DNA from: Debaryomyces hansenii CBS767
Lineage: Eukaryota; Ascomycota; Pichiomycetes; Serinales; Debaryomycetaceae
Direction of reading: 5' to 3'
DNA length: 64,000 bases
NCBI RefSeq assembly: GCF_000006445.2
Contig: NC_006043.2
Coordinates: forward strand, 1,054,001 to 1,118,000
Shown: one piece after another, positions 20,038-30,829 of the stretch
Position numbering within the stretch: position 1 is the first letter of the stretch
Layout of the letters: every line of letters begins with the position of its first letter
Translations under genes and position numbers: made by a program
Notes under the pieces: generated by a model
Databases searched by the model: none
What the model was told of the DNA's origin: nothing
What the model saw: only the letters and a program-made list of their open reading frames with translations

Positions 20038-20700
20038 ATGACTGAAGAAAAATTATGGATGCCTGAGGATGCTGTTCCAGCCGGTATTAAAAACTTATTA
20101 ATCCCTGATTCTCCAAACAAGAAAATAAACTACATTTTAGCATTCATTCAGATAGTTCGTTTATTAAAAACCCAAAAGAGAACAGGATGGGTTGACCATA
20201 ATATACCAAACGCCAGCGTTGAAAGTATTAGTGACCACATGTACCGTATGTCGATTATTTCTATGGTCATTCCAAACAATGAGATCAACATCGATAAGTG
20301 TGTCAAAATAGCAGTGATACATGATATCGCAGAGGCATTGGTAGGTGATATTACACCATTTGACGGGGTAACCAAACCAGAAAAACACCGTCGAGAATAC
20401 GAATCTATCAAGTTCTTATCATCTTTGATCGAGCCATACAACCCTAAGTTTTCTAAGGACATAGTTGAATTATGGCTCGACTACGAAGAAATCAGATGCA
20501 TTGAGGCAAGATACGTGAAGGATGTTGACAAATATGAAATGATCCAACAAGCGTGGGATTACGAACAAGAATTTGGTTTTCAATACAAATTGGACCAATT
20601 TTATGAATCAAGGTCGGCCATCAAATCTAAGGAAATTGGTGAGTTGTGTGATGAAGTTATCAGACAAAGAACCGTCTTGCAGAAGTCATTCAATAACTAG
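20038..20700 (+). CDS. HD-domain 5'-nucleotidase (YGL101W/YBR242W, HDDC2 family)
   Basis: A 220-aa HD-domain phosphohydrolase. Metal-binding residues are visible in order: His in SDHMYR (H67), the HD pair in VIHDIAEA (H95-D96), and later Asp in KDVDKYEM. Family members are dNMP/NMP 5'-nucleotidases (YfbR/HDDC2 type). Size and start match the yeast paralogues, which also begin with a short M-T...W.PED segment, so the ATG at 20038 is chosen. An upstream spliced start would add 13 residues rich in Arg (see findings). Confidence 0.88.
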   Translation: MTEEKLWMPEDAVPAGIKNLLIPDSPNKKINYILAFIQIVRLLKTQKRTGWVDHNIPNASVESISDHMYRMSIISMVIPNNEINIDKCVKIAVIHDIAEALVGDITPFDGVTKPEKHRREYESIKFLSSLIEPYNPKFSKDIVELWLDYEEIRCIEARYVKDVDKYEMIQQAWDYEQEFGFQYKLDQFYESRSAIKSKEIGELCDEVIRQRTVLQKSFNN

Positions 20701-20940
20701 TTATCGTTATATTTTTTTTACATCATGATTCATTTCAAATGTATTACGCATCTTGGAATTAGGCATATCCATAATTAATTATATATTCTTTAGCTACTAA
20801 GTAAACTATAGTCTTAATATTTTGCAATAAGCCCATTCTATTTTTGTGTAATATTTCATAAGTATGGCCTTTAGTTAGTAATCAAATACCTAGGACAACT
20901 GATATACATTAGATCTAGTGATAGAGTAAAGCTAACAGCT

Positions 20941-21538
20941 ATGGCCGAGGAAGATAAAGAGTCCAACCAAGGCAATAATGCTAAGCCAATTTTTGGTGCT
21001 ACTGGCCGTAAAATCATTTATGATAAGGATGGTAAACCGTAAGTACTTACTAGGCTGAAAAATTTATATTTAATCAACTACTAATGATTTTAGATGTCGT
21101 ACATGTAACTCACTTTTAGATTTTCAAATGGTAACCCATGGACCTACATTTAAAACGAAGAAACCTTCGAAGGAAACCTCTGCTTCTGCTACGCCAAAAC
21201 CTTGCCCTCCAGACGTTGAAGAAATTGGTAAATCGTCATGGACATTACTTCATTCTATAGCAGCAACATATCCTGAAAACCCTTCCAACAAAGAGCAATC
21301 TGATTTGAAACAATTCATGAAGTTATTTGGTAATTTCTATCCGTGTTGGTATTGCAGGGACGATTTTGTTGAGTATAGTCAAAAGTCTGAACCTAAGGTC
21401 GAGACCCAGGATGCCTTTGGCAGATGGTTATGTGATGCACACAACGAAGTTAACGTGAAGTTGGGCAAGGAGAAATTCGACTGCAATTTGTGGAAACAGA
21501 GATGGAAAGATGGATGGAAAGATGGAAGCTGTGATTAG
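20941..21538 (+). CDS. ERV1: Erv1, mitochondrial FAD-linked sulfhydryl oxidase (spliced)
   Basis: Exon 1 is 20941-21038 and exon 2 is 21094-21538, giving 180 aa. The intron (GTAAGT, TACTAAT branch, TTTTAG) interrupts a Pro codon directly before the shuttle motif C34-x2-C37 (CRTC), so splicing is needed to build it. The catalytic CxxC is CWYC (117-120), preceded by SSWTLLHSIAATYPENP, and the structural tail has CDAHNEVN and KFDCNLWKQRWKDGW. Erv1 reoxidises Mia40 in the intermembrane space and passes electrons to cytochrome c. It converges on the next gene with 59 bp between. Confidence 0.96.
21039..21093 (+). other. intron of ERV1
   Basis: A 55-nt intron: GTAAGT at 21039, branch TACTAAT at 21079-21085 and TTTTAG ending at 21093. 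It is very short but has complete signals and restores a conserved protein. Confidence 0.92.
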
Positions 21539-21597
21539 CTCTTCATGATTGTAAATAAAATACATAGTTTGTAAATAGATATAAATAATTCGTCAGT

Positions 21598-22122
21598 TTA
21601 TTTAGCAACATATGCTATCCAATCTTTGAGTTCATTCTCATTGACTCCGGCTTCGAGATCCTTAGGAACGTATTTGTCATATGGAATTTGCTTGTGCAAA
21701 CAAAGAATCGAAGGCACCTTGTTGATTCCATATGTAAGCATCATATCCCTAGCACCAGGCGTGTCACACGATATATTTGCCAAATTTACGGGATTTTTCT
21801 TACTATCCAAAGGATAATTTTCCTTATAGGCTAAAATATCGAATAACGACTGTGTGAGCTTGTTACACTTCTTGTCCCCTTGATAGGTGAAATTAAGCAA
21901 CAATGGCTCTTTAAAAAGTATCACATCGTGTAATTCATTACGGTCATAAACATACGTGGGGAACAATCTATTATCGGTGGTGGTATTATTTGGTGGATAG
22001 ATTGTCTTGTTTATGCCCCAATTAAAAAAAAATTGGGTCGAAACAACTGCTGCTGCTGTTGCACCAAACGCAATTTGTTTGGAGCGAATTGAATTCATCG
22101 AGTTCTTAGCTAACCAATACAT
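21598..22122 (-). CDS. thioredoxin-like protein with N-terminal membrane anchor, probably mitochondrial
   Basis: A 174-aa protein. The first 20 residues are basic/hydroxylated and are followed by a hydrophobic stretch (about 17-34), suggesting a mitochondrial presequence plus inner-membrane anchor. The rest looks like a thioredoxin-like fold: a beta strand PLLLNFTYQG, then KKCNKLT in place of the usual CxxC (one Cys only), then GINKVPSILCLHKQIP with the cis-proline (VPS). The active-site pair is missing, so redox catalysis is unlikely. I do not recognise a named orthologue. It is divergent from RIB1 across 719 bp. Confidence 0.7.
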   Translation of the reverse strand: MYWLAKNSMNSIRSKQIAFGATAAAVVSTQFFFNWGINKTIYPPNNTTTDNRLFPTYVYDRNELHDVILFKEPLLLNFTYQGDKKCNKLTQSLFDILAYKENYPLDSKKNPVNLANISCDTPGARDMMLTYGINKVPSILCLHKQIPYDKYVPKDLEAGVNENELKDWIAYVAK

Positions 22123-22841
22123 GCCTTCAAATCGTTACTGTATGATCGTACGTTTTTGAAAACATAACCTTTGTCTACAAACCCCGACTTGCAAGAACAA
22201 TCCCGATATTGGCACCAAATGTCGCACAATTGCTCAGGAACCGTTTAAACGGCCTAAATAGACCACTGGATGGTCTGATATGATCTACTAAGACTCCTCC
22301 CTCGGTATCAACCGTAGCCACTTGAAACAATGCCCACGTACATACATGCCTACGTTGGATAGTTTAATGTAGTCAAATCACCGGTTCGGACATGTTGATT
22401 TACACGTGAAATGAATGGACCTCTAGTCCACCGTAACTCACAATTGGCTGGATTATTTAGACAATGAATACATGAAATGTATATCGCTATAAGCCTTACG
22501 ATCTCGCCTATGGTTTGACATTGACATTGCCTCTACCGTTAAATTTATTGTTCGGTGCCTATTATCTAATTTCTATCAAAAGTGAGCTAAAAATCCGAAC
22601 CCCGGTCAATCAAATAGTAAATTTCATCCAAATTGTATGGAACATTTCTTAATTGGATATATCAACAGATATTTAATTAGTATTTCTAACGGCATAAAAC
22701 AATTTAAAAGTGTCGAATATCCTACTTGATTTTACCATAAATTTGTAAGTTTGAATAAGACTTATTTCAAGGAATTAAGCAAATTGTGTGATTTGATACT
22801 TTCATTAGTAATTGTGACAAATTATAGAACGCATTCAAAAT
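22123..22841. promoter_or_regulatory. divergent promoter region upstream of RIB1
   Basis: 719 bp, longer than most gaps here. It contains CACGTG near 22406 and AT-rich stretches before RIB1. RIB1 is iron-regulated in flavinogenic CTG-clade yeasts (established for Meyerozyma and Debaryomyces), so regulatory sites are expected, but I cannot point to a specific one. Confidence 0.45.
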
Positions 22842-23873
22842 ATGGCATCCCATATAGAACAACCAGTTCCTTACAGAAAGCCTGGAAACAAGAGTGATTC
22901 CAAGGAAGGTCACGATATGATTGCTGAAAACTTCAACAATATGCCACTCTTATCGCCTACGTTGACTCCATCTCAGGTACCAATTTCCGAAACTCCCCAG
23001 GTTCCACCAAAAGTGTCGGATGAGGTCAGAAATGCTTTACCAATTCACGGAAAGTTACCAGAGGTTAGATGTATGGCCAGAGCGAGGATCCCAACTACAA
23101 ATGGGCCAGAAATCTTCTTACATTTGTACGAGAATAATATTGACAATAAGGAGCATTTAGCAATCGTTTTTGGAGAAGATATTCGTTCAAAAACTTTGTT
23201 TGCAAAGAGACCGAATGATACCCAGCAGGACAGAATGACCAGAGGTGCATACGTGGGCAAGTTGTTTCCTGGACGGGTTGATGCGGACCATGACAGCCAC
23301 TCTAACATGTCGTTGAATTTTGACACGGATGGTGATCTTATAAGAGAACCAAGCACTACCTTCATGGAAGACCCGTGTATAGTGCGTATCCACTCTGAAT
23401 GTTACACGGGAGAAACTGCTTGGTCTGCCCGTTGTGACTGCGGTGAACAATTCGATGAAGCAGGAAGAATTATGGGAAATGATGGTCACGGATGTATTGT
23501 CTACTTGAGACAAGAAGGTAGAGGTATTGGATTAGGAGAGAAGTTGAAGGCATATAATTTACAAGACTTGGGAGCAGATACTGTGCAAGCGAACTTAATA
23601 TTAAGACACCCTGCTGATGGTCGATCATTTTCACTTGCCACTGCAATCTTATTAGATTTGGGACTAGCTGAAATCAAACTATTGACCAACAACCCCGACA
23701 AGATTTTAGCTGTCGAAGGTAAGAATAGAGATATAAAGGTGTTAGAGCGAGTTCCTATGGTTCCATTGGCCTGGAAAACAGAAGACGGTATCAAGTCAAA
23801 GGAAATTGAAGGATATTTGAGCACCAAGATCGAAAGAATGGGCCATCTCTTGGAAAAACCCTTAAAAATTTAG
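22842..23873 (+). CDS. RIB1: GTP cyclohydrolase II
   Basis: A 343-aa enzyme that converts GTP to the 2,5-diamino-6-ribosylamino pyrimidinone phosphate, the first step of riboflavin synthesis. The zinc-binding cysteines C187, C198 and C200 are intact ([15 protein letters not shown]). The loop [15 protein letters not shown], with the catalytic Arg, and the nucleotide-binding LGADTVQAN and LLTNNPDK blocks are also present. The first 60 residues are a Pro-rich, poorly conserved extension, as in other fungal Rib1. It is a standalone cyclohydrolase with no fused RibB domain. Length agrees with fungal orthologues. Confidence 0.96.
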   Translation: MASHIEQPVPYRKPGNKSDSKEGHDMIAENFNNMPLLSPTLTPSQVPISETPQVPPKVSDEVRNALPIHGKLPEVRCMARARIPTTNGPEIFLHLYENNIDNKEHLAIVFGEDIRSKTLFAKRPNDTQQDRMTRGAYVGKLFPGRVDADHDSHSNMSLNFDTDGDLIREPSTTFMEDPCIVRIHSECYTGETAWSARCDCGEQFDEAGRIMGNDGHGCIVYLRQEGRGIGLGEKLKAYNLQDLGADTVQANLILRHPADGRSFSLATAILLDLGLAEIKLLTNNPDKILAVEGKNRDIKVLERVPMVPLAWKTEDGIKSKEIEGYLSTKIERMGHLLEKPLKI

Positions 23874-24058
23874 TAGCATGTATAGTTTTTTTTTTTGGTG
23901 TTATTGTTAATATAAGGAACTACTTCGAATTGTCTATTGTATATTTTGTGTCTTACGTAAAAAGTTTTGTGACTGAAAATCGCTCATACTTTTTATACAT
24001 GTTTTGTTCTTAAGCCCTTTTGACAGTATCTATATAATCAATTCAATGGACAGATAGG

Positions 24059-26764
24059 ATGAGTAAACGGGACAATCTTGACAATTCTAACGAATTGAAC
24101 TTTGGTAATAATCATCCTAGAACAATTTATCCTCAAAATTCGGATAAACGTCAATTAGAACAGAAAAGGAGAAGAGTTACTAGAGCTTGCGATAATTGCC
24201 GACAAAAAAAGGTAAAGTGTGATGGAAAGCAACCGTGTATTCACTGCACAGTGTATTCGTACAATTGTGCCTATGATCAGCCTAATATAAGGAATAAAAA
24301 AAATAGTGGTATCCCAATCCCATCAGGAGATACGAGTGTAATAAGCAGTTACAAAGCGCCGCTTAGCCAACCAAAGGAAATAATAACTACGTCGCATGTA
24401 AATAGCAATCTCATACTTGGGCAGAACCTTTTAAACTTGTTATTGCCAAAGCTTAAGTTAAACCTTTTCGACGAAAGGCCAACACAGTTTGACTTCGAGA
24501 AATTTCAGAAGGTTTATCAATATGTACAGTCTAAAAGCAATGGACAGACAAATTTGAACGAAATAACAGACTTGTATCTGGATGGGCCTACACCATTATC
24601 GTCGCCTTCAACATTGGATCGCCAGCCTTCTGTATCATCTATGGACGAGAATTTAGATGGACGAGAATTCAGGATTATTTTGCCCTCAAAAGATATAGCT
24701 TTGCAATTGATTTTTACATGTTGGAATAAAGCTTGTGTATTGTTTCGGTTCTACCATAGGCCGTCGCTTTTAGAAGAGGTTGAGTTATTATTTGGACTAG
24801 ATCCTATGAACTATACCGATCGTCAACAAAAGTTTTTACCGTTCTTATATTCTATTTTAGCATGTGGGCTGCTTTTTTCTAAGCTGTCTAACCAATCAAC
24901 TCCTAATAATAACACGTTAGAAGATGATGGCTTCAAATATTTTTTGGAGGCCAGAAAATTAATTGATATTACTGACGTTGGCGATATTATTTCAATTCAA
25001 ACCATTGTTATGATGATTATGTACCTCCAATGCTCAGCTAGATTATCTACTTGTTATTCTTATATTGGTATTGCCTTGAGAAGTGCCATAAAGGAAGGGT
25101 TACATCGTAATTTATCAATTTTTCAGAATTCTAAGAGAGAATTAGATCCGATTGAAGTAGATACAAGGAAAAGATTGTTTTACACTATTTATAAGATGGA
25201 TATTTATATTAATTCGTTACTAGGTTTGCCTAGGTCGCTCACTGAAGATGAATTTGACCAGGAACTACCTGAAGAATTAGATGATGAGAATATTACCCAT
25301 GCGAAGTATAGCTATGAAAAACAACAAGGAAAATTGTCGTCTTCCGCATGTGCAAACCATCATACGAAGTTAATGTTAATACTTTCTCATATTGTTAGAG
25401 ATCTTTATCCAATAAAGATTAAGAAACAGTCCTCGGTTGATAATCCATCCCCCGATCGTATCCATTCTAAGGTTACTGGACTAGAGCAAGAACTCAAGAA
25501 CTGGTTAGATCAATTACCAACGGAGTTAAGACCCACAGATCCTCATGATGTAGACTCTGGTAAGGGTATACCTGAAAAGTTTGTACTAGCAAATTTTTAC
25601 CTCCACTTAGCATTCTTGAATTGTCAAATCATGTTGTATCGTCCTTTTATTCATTTTATCAGTAATGGAACACATTATCAGTCTGCAGATCCAAGGTCAC
25701 TTATACGTGGTAGGAACTGTATAAAGGTTGCAAGAATGGTTGTAAAATTGGCTAATAAGATGATAGACAAGAATTTATTAGTTGGAACATATTGGTTTTC
25801 TATGTATACAATATTCTTTTCAATTGCTTGTTTGATATATTATTTCCATTATGCTCATGATAATAATTTGAACCTGTCTGGAGTCAATTATGCTGGCATT
25901 TTATTTGACGATGATTTAAACATTGATATGATTAAACATGATATTGAGATTGGTCGAAAAGTGTTGAACTGCTTGAAGAATAACTCAAACTCGTCTATGA
26001 GAATTTATAATATTTTGAACAATTTATTCGAACAACTTAACAGAAGAACAGCGATTAAAGGTAAAAATGATTCCGTGGCTACTCATCCTCCTTCCATCAT
26101 TAATAATACTACGGAGGAATCCCAAAATGCTTCTCTGAACTTTGATAGCATCAACTCTTTCGCAAGTATGAATAGTTTTGAATACCCGGTATCGGACAGC
26201 ATTAAGAAAGAGACAATTCTGAGCGACTTCAGAACTGCCTCTCAACAGCAAGAGCAACAACAAGCAGCAAAGCAGGCTACTACGAAGACACCTGTTGATA
26301 GTAAAAAATCTATTGATCTGTTATTTAATGATGGATATACTAATGTGTATAATATGCAACCGCAAACTAATGCCATTCCTACAACGTATCCAAGTGAAGC
26401 GACTTCAATTCAAAATTTGGCATCAGATGCATCTACAACTCCAAAGGGACCTGGTAATCAACAAAGTGGTGAGTACTTACCTGGTGTAATTGACAAGCTT
26501 GACGCTCAAATTTTTGGTAGAATATTACCACCATATATGTTGGAAAAGAATGCCAAGCAAGTAAACAATAACCTGAATCTGTCCAATAATAATTTCAATT
26601 TAGAAAATGTGAATGATTTTCAGACTCAAAGCATTGGCGACGAACAGCAAATGAACGTAGATAACTTTGATTTTTCAATTCTTGGTAATTCAAATCTGAT
26701 GGATTATTTGGATCCGTTCAATCCGATTAATGAATCGCCTTATAACTTCAATAGGCAAGGTTAA
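24059..26764 (+). CDS. ASG1: Asg1-type Zn2Cys6 transcription factor
   Basis: A 901-aa protein. The zinc cluster (C44, C47, C54, C60, C63, C70) lies in KRRRVTRACDNCRQKKVKCD, followed by PCIHCTVYSYNC, which is almost diagnostic for Asg1. The fungal-specific regulatory domain spans about 205-600, with RFYHRPSLLEE, IYKMDIYINSLLGLPRS and QIMLYRPFIHF. The tail is Asn/Gln/Ser-rich and ends in a conserved IDKLDAQIFGRILP block. Asg1 activates stress-response, fatty-acid and drug-response genes in yeasts. CTG codons at 24869 and 24884 bear on codon reassignment (see findings). Confidence 0.92.
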   Translation: MSKRDNLDNSNELNFGNNHPRTIYPQNSDKRQLEQKRRRVTRACDNCRQKKVKCDGKQPCIHCTVYSYNCAYDQPNIRNKKNSGIPIPSGDTSVISSYKAPLSQPKEIITTSHVNSNLILGQNLLNLLLPKLKLNLFDERPTQFDFEKFQKVYQYVQSKSNGQTNLNEITDLYLDGPTPLSSPSTLDRQPSVSSMDENLDGREFRIILPSKDIALQLIFTCWNKACVLFRFYHRPSLLEEVELLFGLDPMNYTDRQQKFLPFLYSILACGLLFSKLSNQSTPNNNTLEDDGFKYFLEARKLIDITDVGDIISIQTIVMMIMYLQCSARLSTCYSYIGIALRSAIKEGLHRNLSIFQNSKRELDPIEVDTRKRLFYTIYKMDIYINSLLGLPRSLTEDEFDQELPEELDDENITHAKYSYEKQQGKLSSSACANHHTKLMLILSHIVRDLYPIKIKKQSSVDNPSPDRIHSKVTGLEQELKNWLDQLPTELRPTDPHDVDSGKGIPEKFVLANFYLHLAFLNCQIMLYRPFIHFISNGTHYQSADPRSLIRGRNCIKVARMVVKLANKMIDKNLLVGTYWFSMYTIFFSIACLIYYFHYAHDNNLNLSGVNYAGILFDDDLNIDMIKHDIEIGRKVLNCLKNNSNSSMRIYNILNNLFEQLNRRTAIKGKNDSVATHPPSIINNTTEESQNASLNFDSINSFASMNSFEYPVSDSIKKETILSDFRTASQQQEQQQAAKQATTKTPVDSKKSIDLLFNDGYTNVYNMQPQTNAIPTTYPSEATSIQNLASDASTTPKGPGNQQSGEYLPGVIDKLDAQIFGRILPPYMLEKNAKQVNNNLNLSNNNFNLENVNDFQTQSIGDEQQMNVDNFDFSILGNSNLMDYLDPFNPINESPYNFNRQG

Positions 26765-26833
26765 GCTATACATGGCACCTTATTTAAATACTGTAACAAA
26801 TATATATTTAATATTCAGCGAGTTTTAGTTTTT

Positions 26834-26839
26834 CACGTG
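26834..26839. promoter_or_regulatory. CACGTG (Cbf1-type) box, MTR3 promoter
   Basis: TTCACGTGAGA lies 36 bp upstream of the first MTR3 ATG and 93 bp upstream of the second. The close spacing leaves little room for a leader if the first ATG is used, which favours the second. Confidence 0.45.
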
Positions 26840-26874
26840 AGAATGAGACTATTAGGCTCATCTCAATCGTAAGT

Positions 26875-27783
26875 ATGACAAGAAGATTTCAGCAATTATT
26901 ATTGACTAGTAATCAAAGTACAACATTTCAAATGAGTGATAGAAGAAGGCTATTAGGTCCTGTGAATGCGAAGCTTCCAAATGTTGGTATTTCCTCAGAT
27001 TTAAATAACAAACCTACAACGGAGAACAAGAAGAGAAATGATGAAGTTAGGAAAATGTTTTTAAAGTCAGGATTGGTTACAAATGCTAATGGTTCAGCAT
27101 ACTTAGAAGTGGGAGACACTATAATCGAGGTCTCGGTATTTGGACCCAGACCAATTCGTGGTTCGTTTATTGATCGTGCATCTTTCTCAGTAGAATGTAA
27201 ATTTTTACCATATGTGACGCAACCAAACGAAATTACATTTAATGGGAAAGCCACTAATTTTAACAATAATGGTAGGCCTTCATTAACCAATATCGAACAG
27301 AAAATTTCGTCATACTTAGAAACATCATTATTACCATGCATACTATTAGAAAAATACCCCAAATCAACTATAGATATATTTGTTTCCGTCATTTCAACAA
27401 ATTCTAATCCAAATTCAAATTCATCTTTGCTTAACTTAATTAACTGGATAATTAATTGTTCTTCATTAGCATTAGTTGATTCAGGAATTGAATTGAAGGA
27501 TATTGTAACGAGTGGACAAGTTAACTTAAATCAAAAGTCTAATGAATTGACCTTAGATCCTATATACCCCGTCGATACTATAGATAAGGAAGATAGTATT
27601 GATTGTCTTGTGAGCTTTATGAATTTGAGAAATGATGAAATTGTTGGATTTTGGGTAGAAGGTAAGCAAGAAGAACTAAATGAAACTATTGTGACACAAT
27701 TAATTGATGGCTGTAATGAGATGTCCAAGCAAATTAGAAGTAATATTAATGGTTACTTGCTAAGTTTAATGGATTCAAATTAA
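26875..27783 (+). CDS. MTR3: Mtr3, RNase PH-like subunit of the exosome core
   Basis: 302 aa from the first ATG, or 283 aa from M20 at 26932. The family usually starts just before DRRRLLGP, which here follows M20, so 26932 is the more likely start. The preceding 19 residues are basic and Thr/Ser/Gln-rich. The RNase PH fold is indicated by GSAYLEVGDTIIEVSVFGPRPIRG and YPKSTIDIFVSV. Phosphorolytic active-site residues are degenerate, as in all eukaryotic PH-ring subunits. Mtr3 is part of the nine-subunit exosome ring for rRNA and mRNA 3' processing. Confidence 0.92.
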   Translation: MTRRFQQLLLTSNQSTTFQMSDRRRLLGPVNAKLPNVGISSDLNNKPTTENKKRNDEVRKMFLKSGLVTNANGSAYLEVGDTIIEVSVFGPRPIRGSFIDRASFSVECKFLPYVTQPNEITFNGKATNFNNNGRPSLTNIEQKISSYLETSLLPCILLEKYPKSTIDIFVSVISTNSNPNSNSSLLNLINWIINCSSLALVDSGIELKDIVTSGQVNLNQKSNELTLDPIYPVDTIDKEDSIDCLVSFMNLRNDEIVGFWVEGKQEELNETIVTQLIDGCNEMSKQIRSNINGYLLSLMDSN

Positions 27784-27888
27784 TGAATGTTAGTTAGAAT
27801 AAAAATATTTTTCTTTCATGTAATTTCTATAGAATAATTATTTACAAATTTACGTCTAAATGGTAAAAGGAAAACGATAGCGAACTAA

Positions 27889-30516
27889 TTATTCTTCTTT
27901 CTTTTCTTCGCTTAAAGGATAGTGGGCATGGGACAAATCGTCCAATACTTTTCTAATATTAATAAGCTTCAAACTTAACTTATGCACTGTTAATTCATCT
28001 TCATTATCCGCATAAAGGAAAACCTTAGCATTGATGTGAATACCAGTAGATTTTGAAATGACATATGCTAAGCGATTGTAGGTTTGAATAATGCTACCAG
28101 ATTTTTGAACAGCTGAATCAATTGGCGAATCAATAGAGCCAAACCCGACTATAGCTCTATCAAAAACCTTTGCTTTTAATTCATTAGCTAACACAATACT
28201 ACCTTCAGTTGAGGGAGGAACTTCAATGTTAGCTGAAGTAAGTTCAAATGGCTCTGAAATATAGGCAACATCATGCTTACCATCTAAATGGTATCTAAAT
28301 TCATAAATACCTTCTTCCCAGAATAATTTTTCACCTTCGAATACATATGAGCCCGAATCCGAGGTTACTTGCGTCCAACGGTCTGAAGATGAAATTAATG
28401 TTTTATAACGAGAATATGTAGTTTGAACCGTTTTATACAATCCAATCCAATCTTTTGGAGAATGATTCTCTGGAGCCTTCCACTCAACTTCAATGGGTTC
28501 ACCAATGAATGCAGTAGACAAATTATTCTCGGTAGTATTCAAATTCTTAATGACAAGTTTGTAATCTGAGTTTTCAAAGTACAAGTTTTGCGATAATTCA
28601 AGAATATTCTGCTTTGTCAAACGGGTATTAGTATTCTTCAACTCCTTAATGAAATTATCTAAAGAATCCGTTGCACCTGCCATAATAGTACTCTTTCTCC
28701 TATGTTGGTTAAGTAAATCAGAGTTATCTTCTGATCCCTTACTTAACCTTCTTTGAATAGCACCAGGAATCAAATGTTTCTTGAAGGTTTTAGTCACACC
28801 GGAATCTTTCATAACCTCTCTTTCACCATAAATCTTAATCATATGTGCTTTTTCAATGAAATTAATTCTAATGAAGTTATTAGTAACCCATAACACACAA
28901 CATATCAAGTTTTCTAAAGATGGAATAATTAAGGTAACACCCATAATACCGCATACACCAAATATTTGCTCTGGATTGTTTAAGTAACGGTAAACACCGG
29001 CCTTAGTTAAATGTGCCTTCTGTTGTGATGTCTTTGGAATAAAGAAATCACCATAGAACCACCCGAAATAGCCAATCAGGTCTATAATTGAAGAATTAAT
29101 CCAGACCTGAGTAAATACTAATAGAATACCAAGGAATATACGCAAGTAAACCCAGCTATTGATGAAAAGCTTGTCGGATTCTAAACCTATAAGAACATGG
29201 TAAAAGTTTAAACCAAAGAAGGAGGAATATGTCAAACTGATTAAAGAATTGTACATTATAGACCAGTTATTCAAAGTCTTCTCCACGGATATATCATTTG
29301 AAAGGTACCACTTTGTAAAGGTCTTATAGTAACTTTGTAAGATAAGCAAAATGTTAATTGACAACGACTCAAACACTTTGATTACAATCGTCAATATAAA
29401 TAATATGGTTCCTGGGTTTACGCCAGTTTCGCCAACCCTAACGGTATCGACCAATGAAGCAAGATAAGGAATTGTAAAACTATATGTACCAACCATGATC
29501 AAATTGGTCATGTCGGAAGCCCTCAACCAAGTGAAGTTCAATAATCCAACCAAAGGTTTTATATTATCGAAATGTCTTAAATCCTTTAATTTTAAAAGCA
29601 TTTCAATATCTGCTTCATTTCCAGATGGACCATAAATCTTATCAATGTGGGGGTTTTCAATATAATGCAAAAAAATCATTTGCAAAAAGTGGCCGAAGAT
29701 TGCAACCGTCAAAATCGTATATGATTTCGAGATAATTGCAAACCCGTAGTATCCTACATAACCAACAGAATACATTGGGTGAGGAACCATTTCGAAAACA
29801 CCATCAAATATCAAATCTTCATTATTGATTTGACGAAAGAAAAAGTCTCCCCAATACCAAGCGTAATCTTTAATAGTATTATGAGCATTAACTTTAACCC
29901 ACAAATTAAATAATATCAAAACTGTCCCAAGAATTAATCTCGTAGAGATTAACCATACTTCTTGTTGATCAGAATTGATAAATTGGTAGTCTTTGTTAAT
30001 GGCACATACGACAACAAGACAAATAAAAGTGGTGAAGTCCAGCATCAAGATCAAATCTACCACCTTACGGAACAAGAGCCAAGTATTGAACTCAATTGGA
30101 TATTTTTGTACATCATATTCTGGACCCATTTGAGACTTGATCTCCTTTTCCGCTAATCTAGACACCAAAGAACCATTTTTTTTGAATACCTGAGCCTTTC
30201 TCGCCCATTTCACGAGTCTGTGGTGATTAGATTGCACGTTAAGCAAATACCCAATTCCAAAATTGTAAGAAAGTCTCCAGAAGATGTACAAGCCAATAAA
30301 GGTTTCAATTCTAAGCGTGTTGTTGTTAATTAACCAAAACACCAATCCATTGGCGGCTAATATCAACAATATGATCATTTCACAATAAGATTTTCTGACC
30401 ATTGGATCAAATAGCGTTTTCACCATATCGTGAGTTTCAGGAACTACGAAAGTATCCCCGGAAAATGTAATCCCCTTAGCACCTGCTATTGTATTCTGAA
30501 CCTTAGTTTCCTTCAT
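27889..30516 (-). CDS. CHO2: phosphatidylethanolamine N-methyltransferase
   Basis: An 875-aa polytopic ER enzyme catalysing the first methylation of phosphatidylethanolamine to phosphatidylcholine, using SAM. Two tandem methyltransferase repeats are seen: [10 protein letters not shown] then [16 protein letters not shown] (about 220-255), and [11 protein letters not shown] then [15 protein letters not shown] (about 485-525). About ten hydrophobic segments lie in the first 560 residues, then a cytosolic C-terminal domain. Length matches yeast Cho2 (about 870). It converges on MTR3 with 105 bp between stops. Its promoter carries an inositol/choline-type element at 30820-30829. Confidence 0.96.
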   Translation of the reverse strand: MKETKVQNTIAGAKGITFSGDTFVVPETHDMVKTLFDPMVRKSYCEMIILLILAANGLVFWLINNNTLRIETFIGLYIFWRLSYNFGIGYLLNVQSNHHRLVKWARKAQVFKKNGSLVSRLAEKEIKSQMGPEYDVQKYPIEFNTWLLFRKVVDLILMLDFTTFICLVVVCAINKDYQFINSDQQEVWLISTRLILGTVLILFNLWVKVNAHNTIKDYAWYWGDFFFRQINNEDLIFDGVFEMVPHPMYSVGYVGYYGFAIISKSYTILTVAIFGHFLQMIFLHYIENPHIDKIYGPSGNEADIEMLLKLKDLRHFDNIKPLVGLLNFTWLRASDMTNLIMVGTYSFTIPYLASLVDTVRVGETGVNPGTILFILTIVIKVFESLSINILLILQSYYKTFTKWYLSNDISVEKTLNNWSIMYNSLISLTYSSFFGLNFYHVLIGLESDKLFINSWVYLRIFLGILLVFTQVWINSSIIDLIGYFGWFYGDFFIPKTSQQKAHLTKAGVYRYLNNPEQIFGVCGIMGVTLIIPSLENLICCVLWVTNNFIRINFIEKAHMIKIYGEREVMKDSGVTKTFKKHLIPGAIQRRLSKGSEDNSDLLNQHRRKSTIMAGATDSLDNFIKELKNTNTRLTKQNILELSQNLYFENSDYKLVIKNLNTTENNLSTAFIGEPIEVEWKAPENHSPKDWIGLYKTVQTTYSRYKTLISSSDRWTQVTSDSGSYVFEGEKLFWEEGIYEFRYHLDGKHDVAYISEPFELTSANIEVPPSTEGSIVLANELKAKVFDRAIVGFGSIDSPIDSAVQKSGSIIQTYNRLAYVISKSTGIHINAKVFLYADNEDELTVHKLSLKLINIRKVLDDLSHAHYPLSEEKKEE

Positions 30517-30795
30517 ATTTGCAACTATGATTTGACTCTATCAATTCAAAAGCTAGTACGTATATAAAGTCTATAGATCTATAATTGCGGTAAAGATAAT
30601 TATCAGGATCAATTTTTCTTCCAACTGTAAAAAAAGCAAAATACTATGTTACTAATATACTTAAAGAAATAAATGGAAAAACTTTTCAATATAATTCGGT
30701 ATTTCCATACGTCAAACTCGTCAATCGCCCAACCGTATATATTGGCCACTAGGAAAATAGTTGCAAAGGGTGTTGGGAAAGATCACATGTAAAGA

Positions 30796-30819
30796 CGGTT
30801 CAATTTGCGGTTCAATTTG
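30796..30819. repeat. two perfect tandem copies of a 12-bp unit in the CHO2 promoter
   Basis: CGGTTCAATTTG at 30796-30807 and again at 30808-30819. The repeat lies directly against the CATGTGAAAA element, between two CACATG-type half motifs. Confidence 0.9.
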
Positions 30820-30829
30820 CATGTGAAAA
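30820..30829 (+). promoter_or_regulatory. inositol/choline-responsive (Ino2/Ino4-type) element
   Basis: CATGTGAAAA matches the UAS-INO consensus CATGTGAAAT at nine of ten positions and lies about 305 bp upstream of the CHO2 start. In S. cerevisiae, CHO2 is activated through this element. In Candida albicans Ino2/Ino4 have been partly rewired to ribosomal genes, so its use here is not assured. Confidence 0.55.

Noticed and set aside
30796..30819. GGTTCAA pairs read as Pol III B boxes
   Set aside because: They are the two copies of a 12-bp tandem repeat, with no A box or tRNA fold around them.
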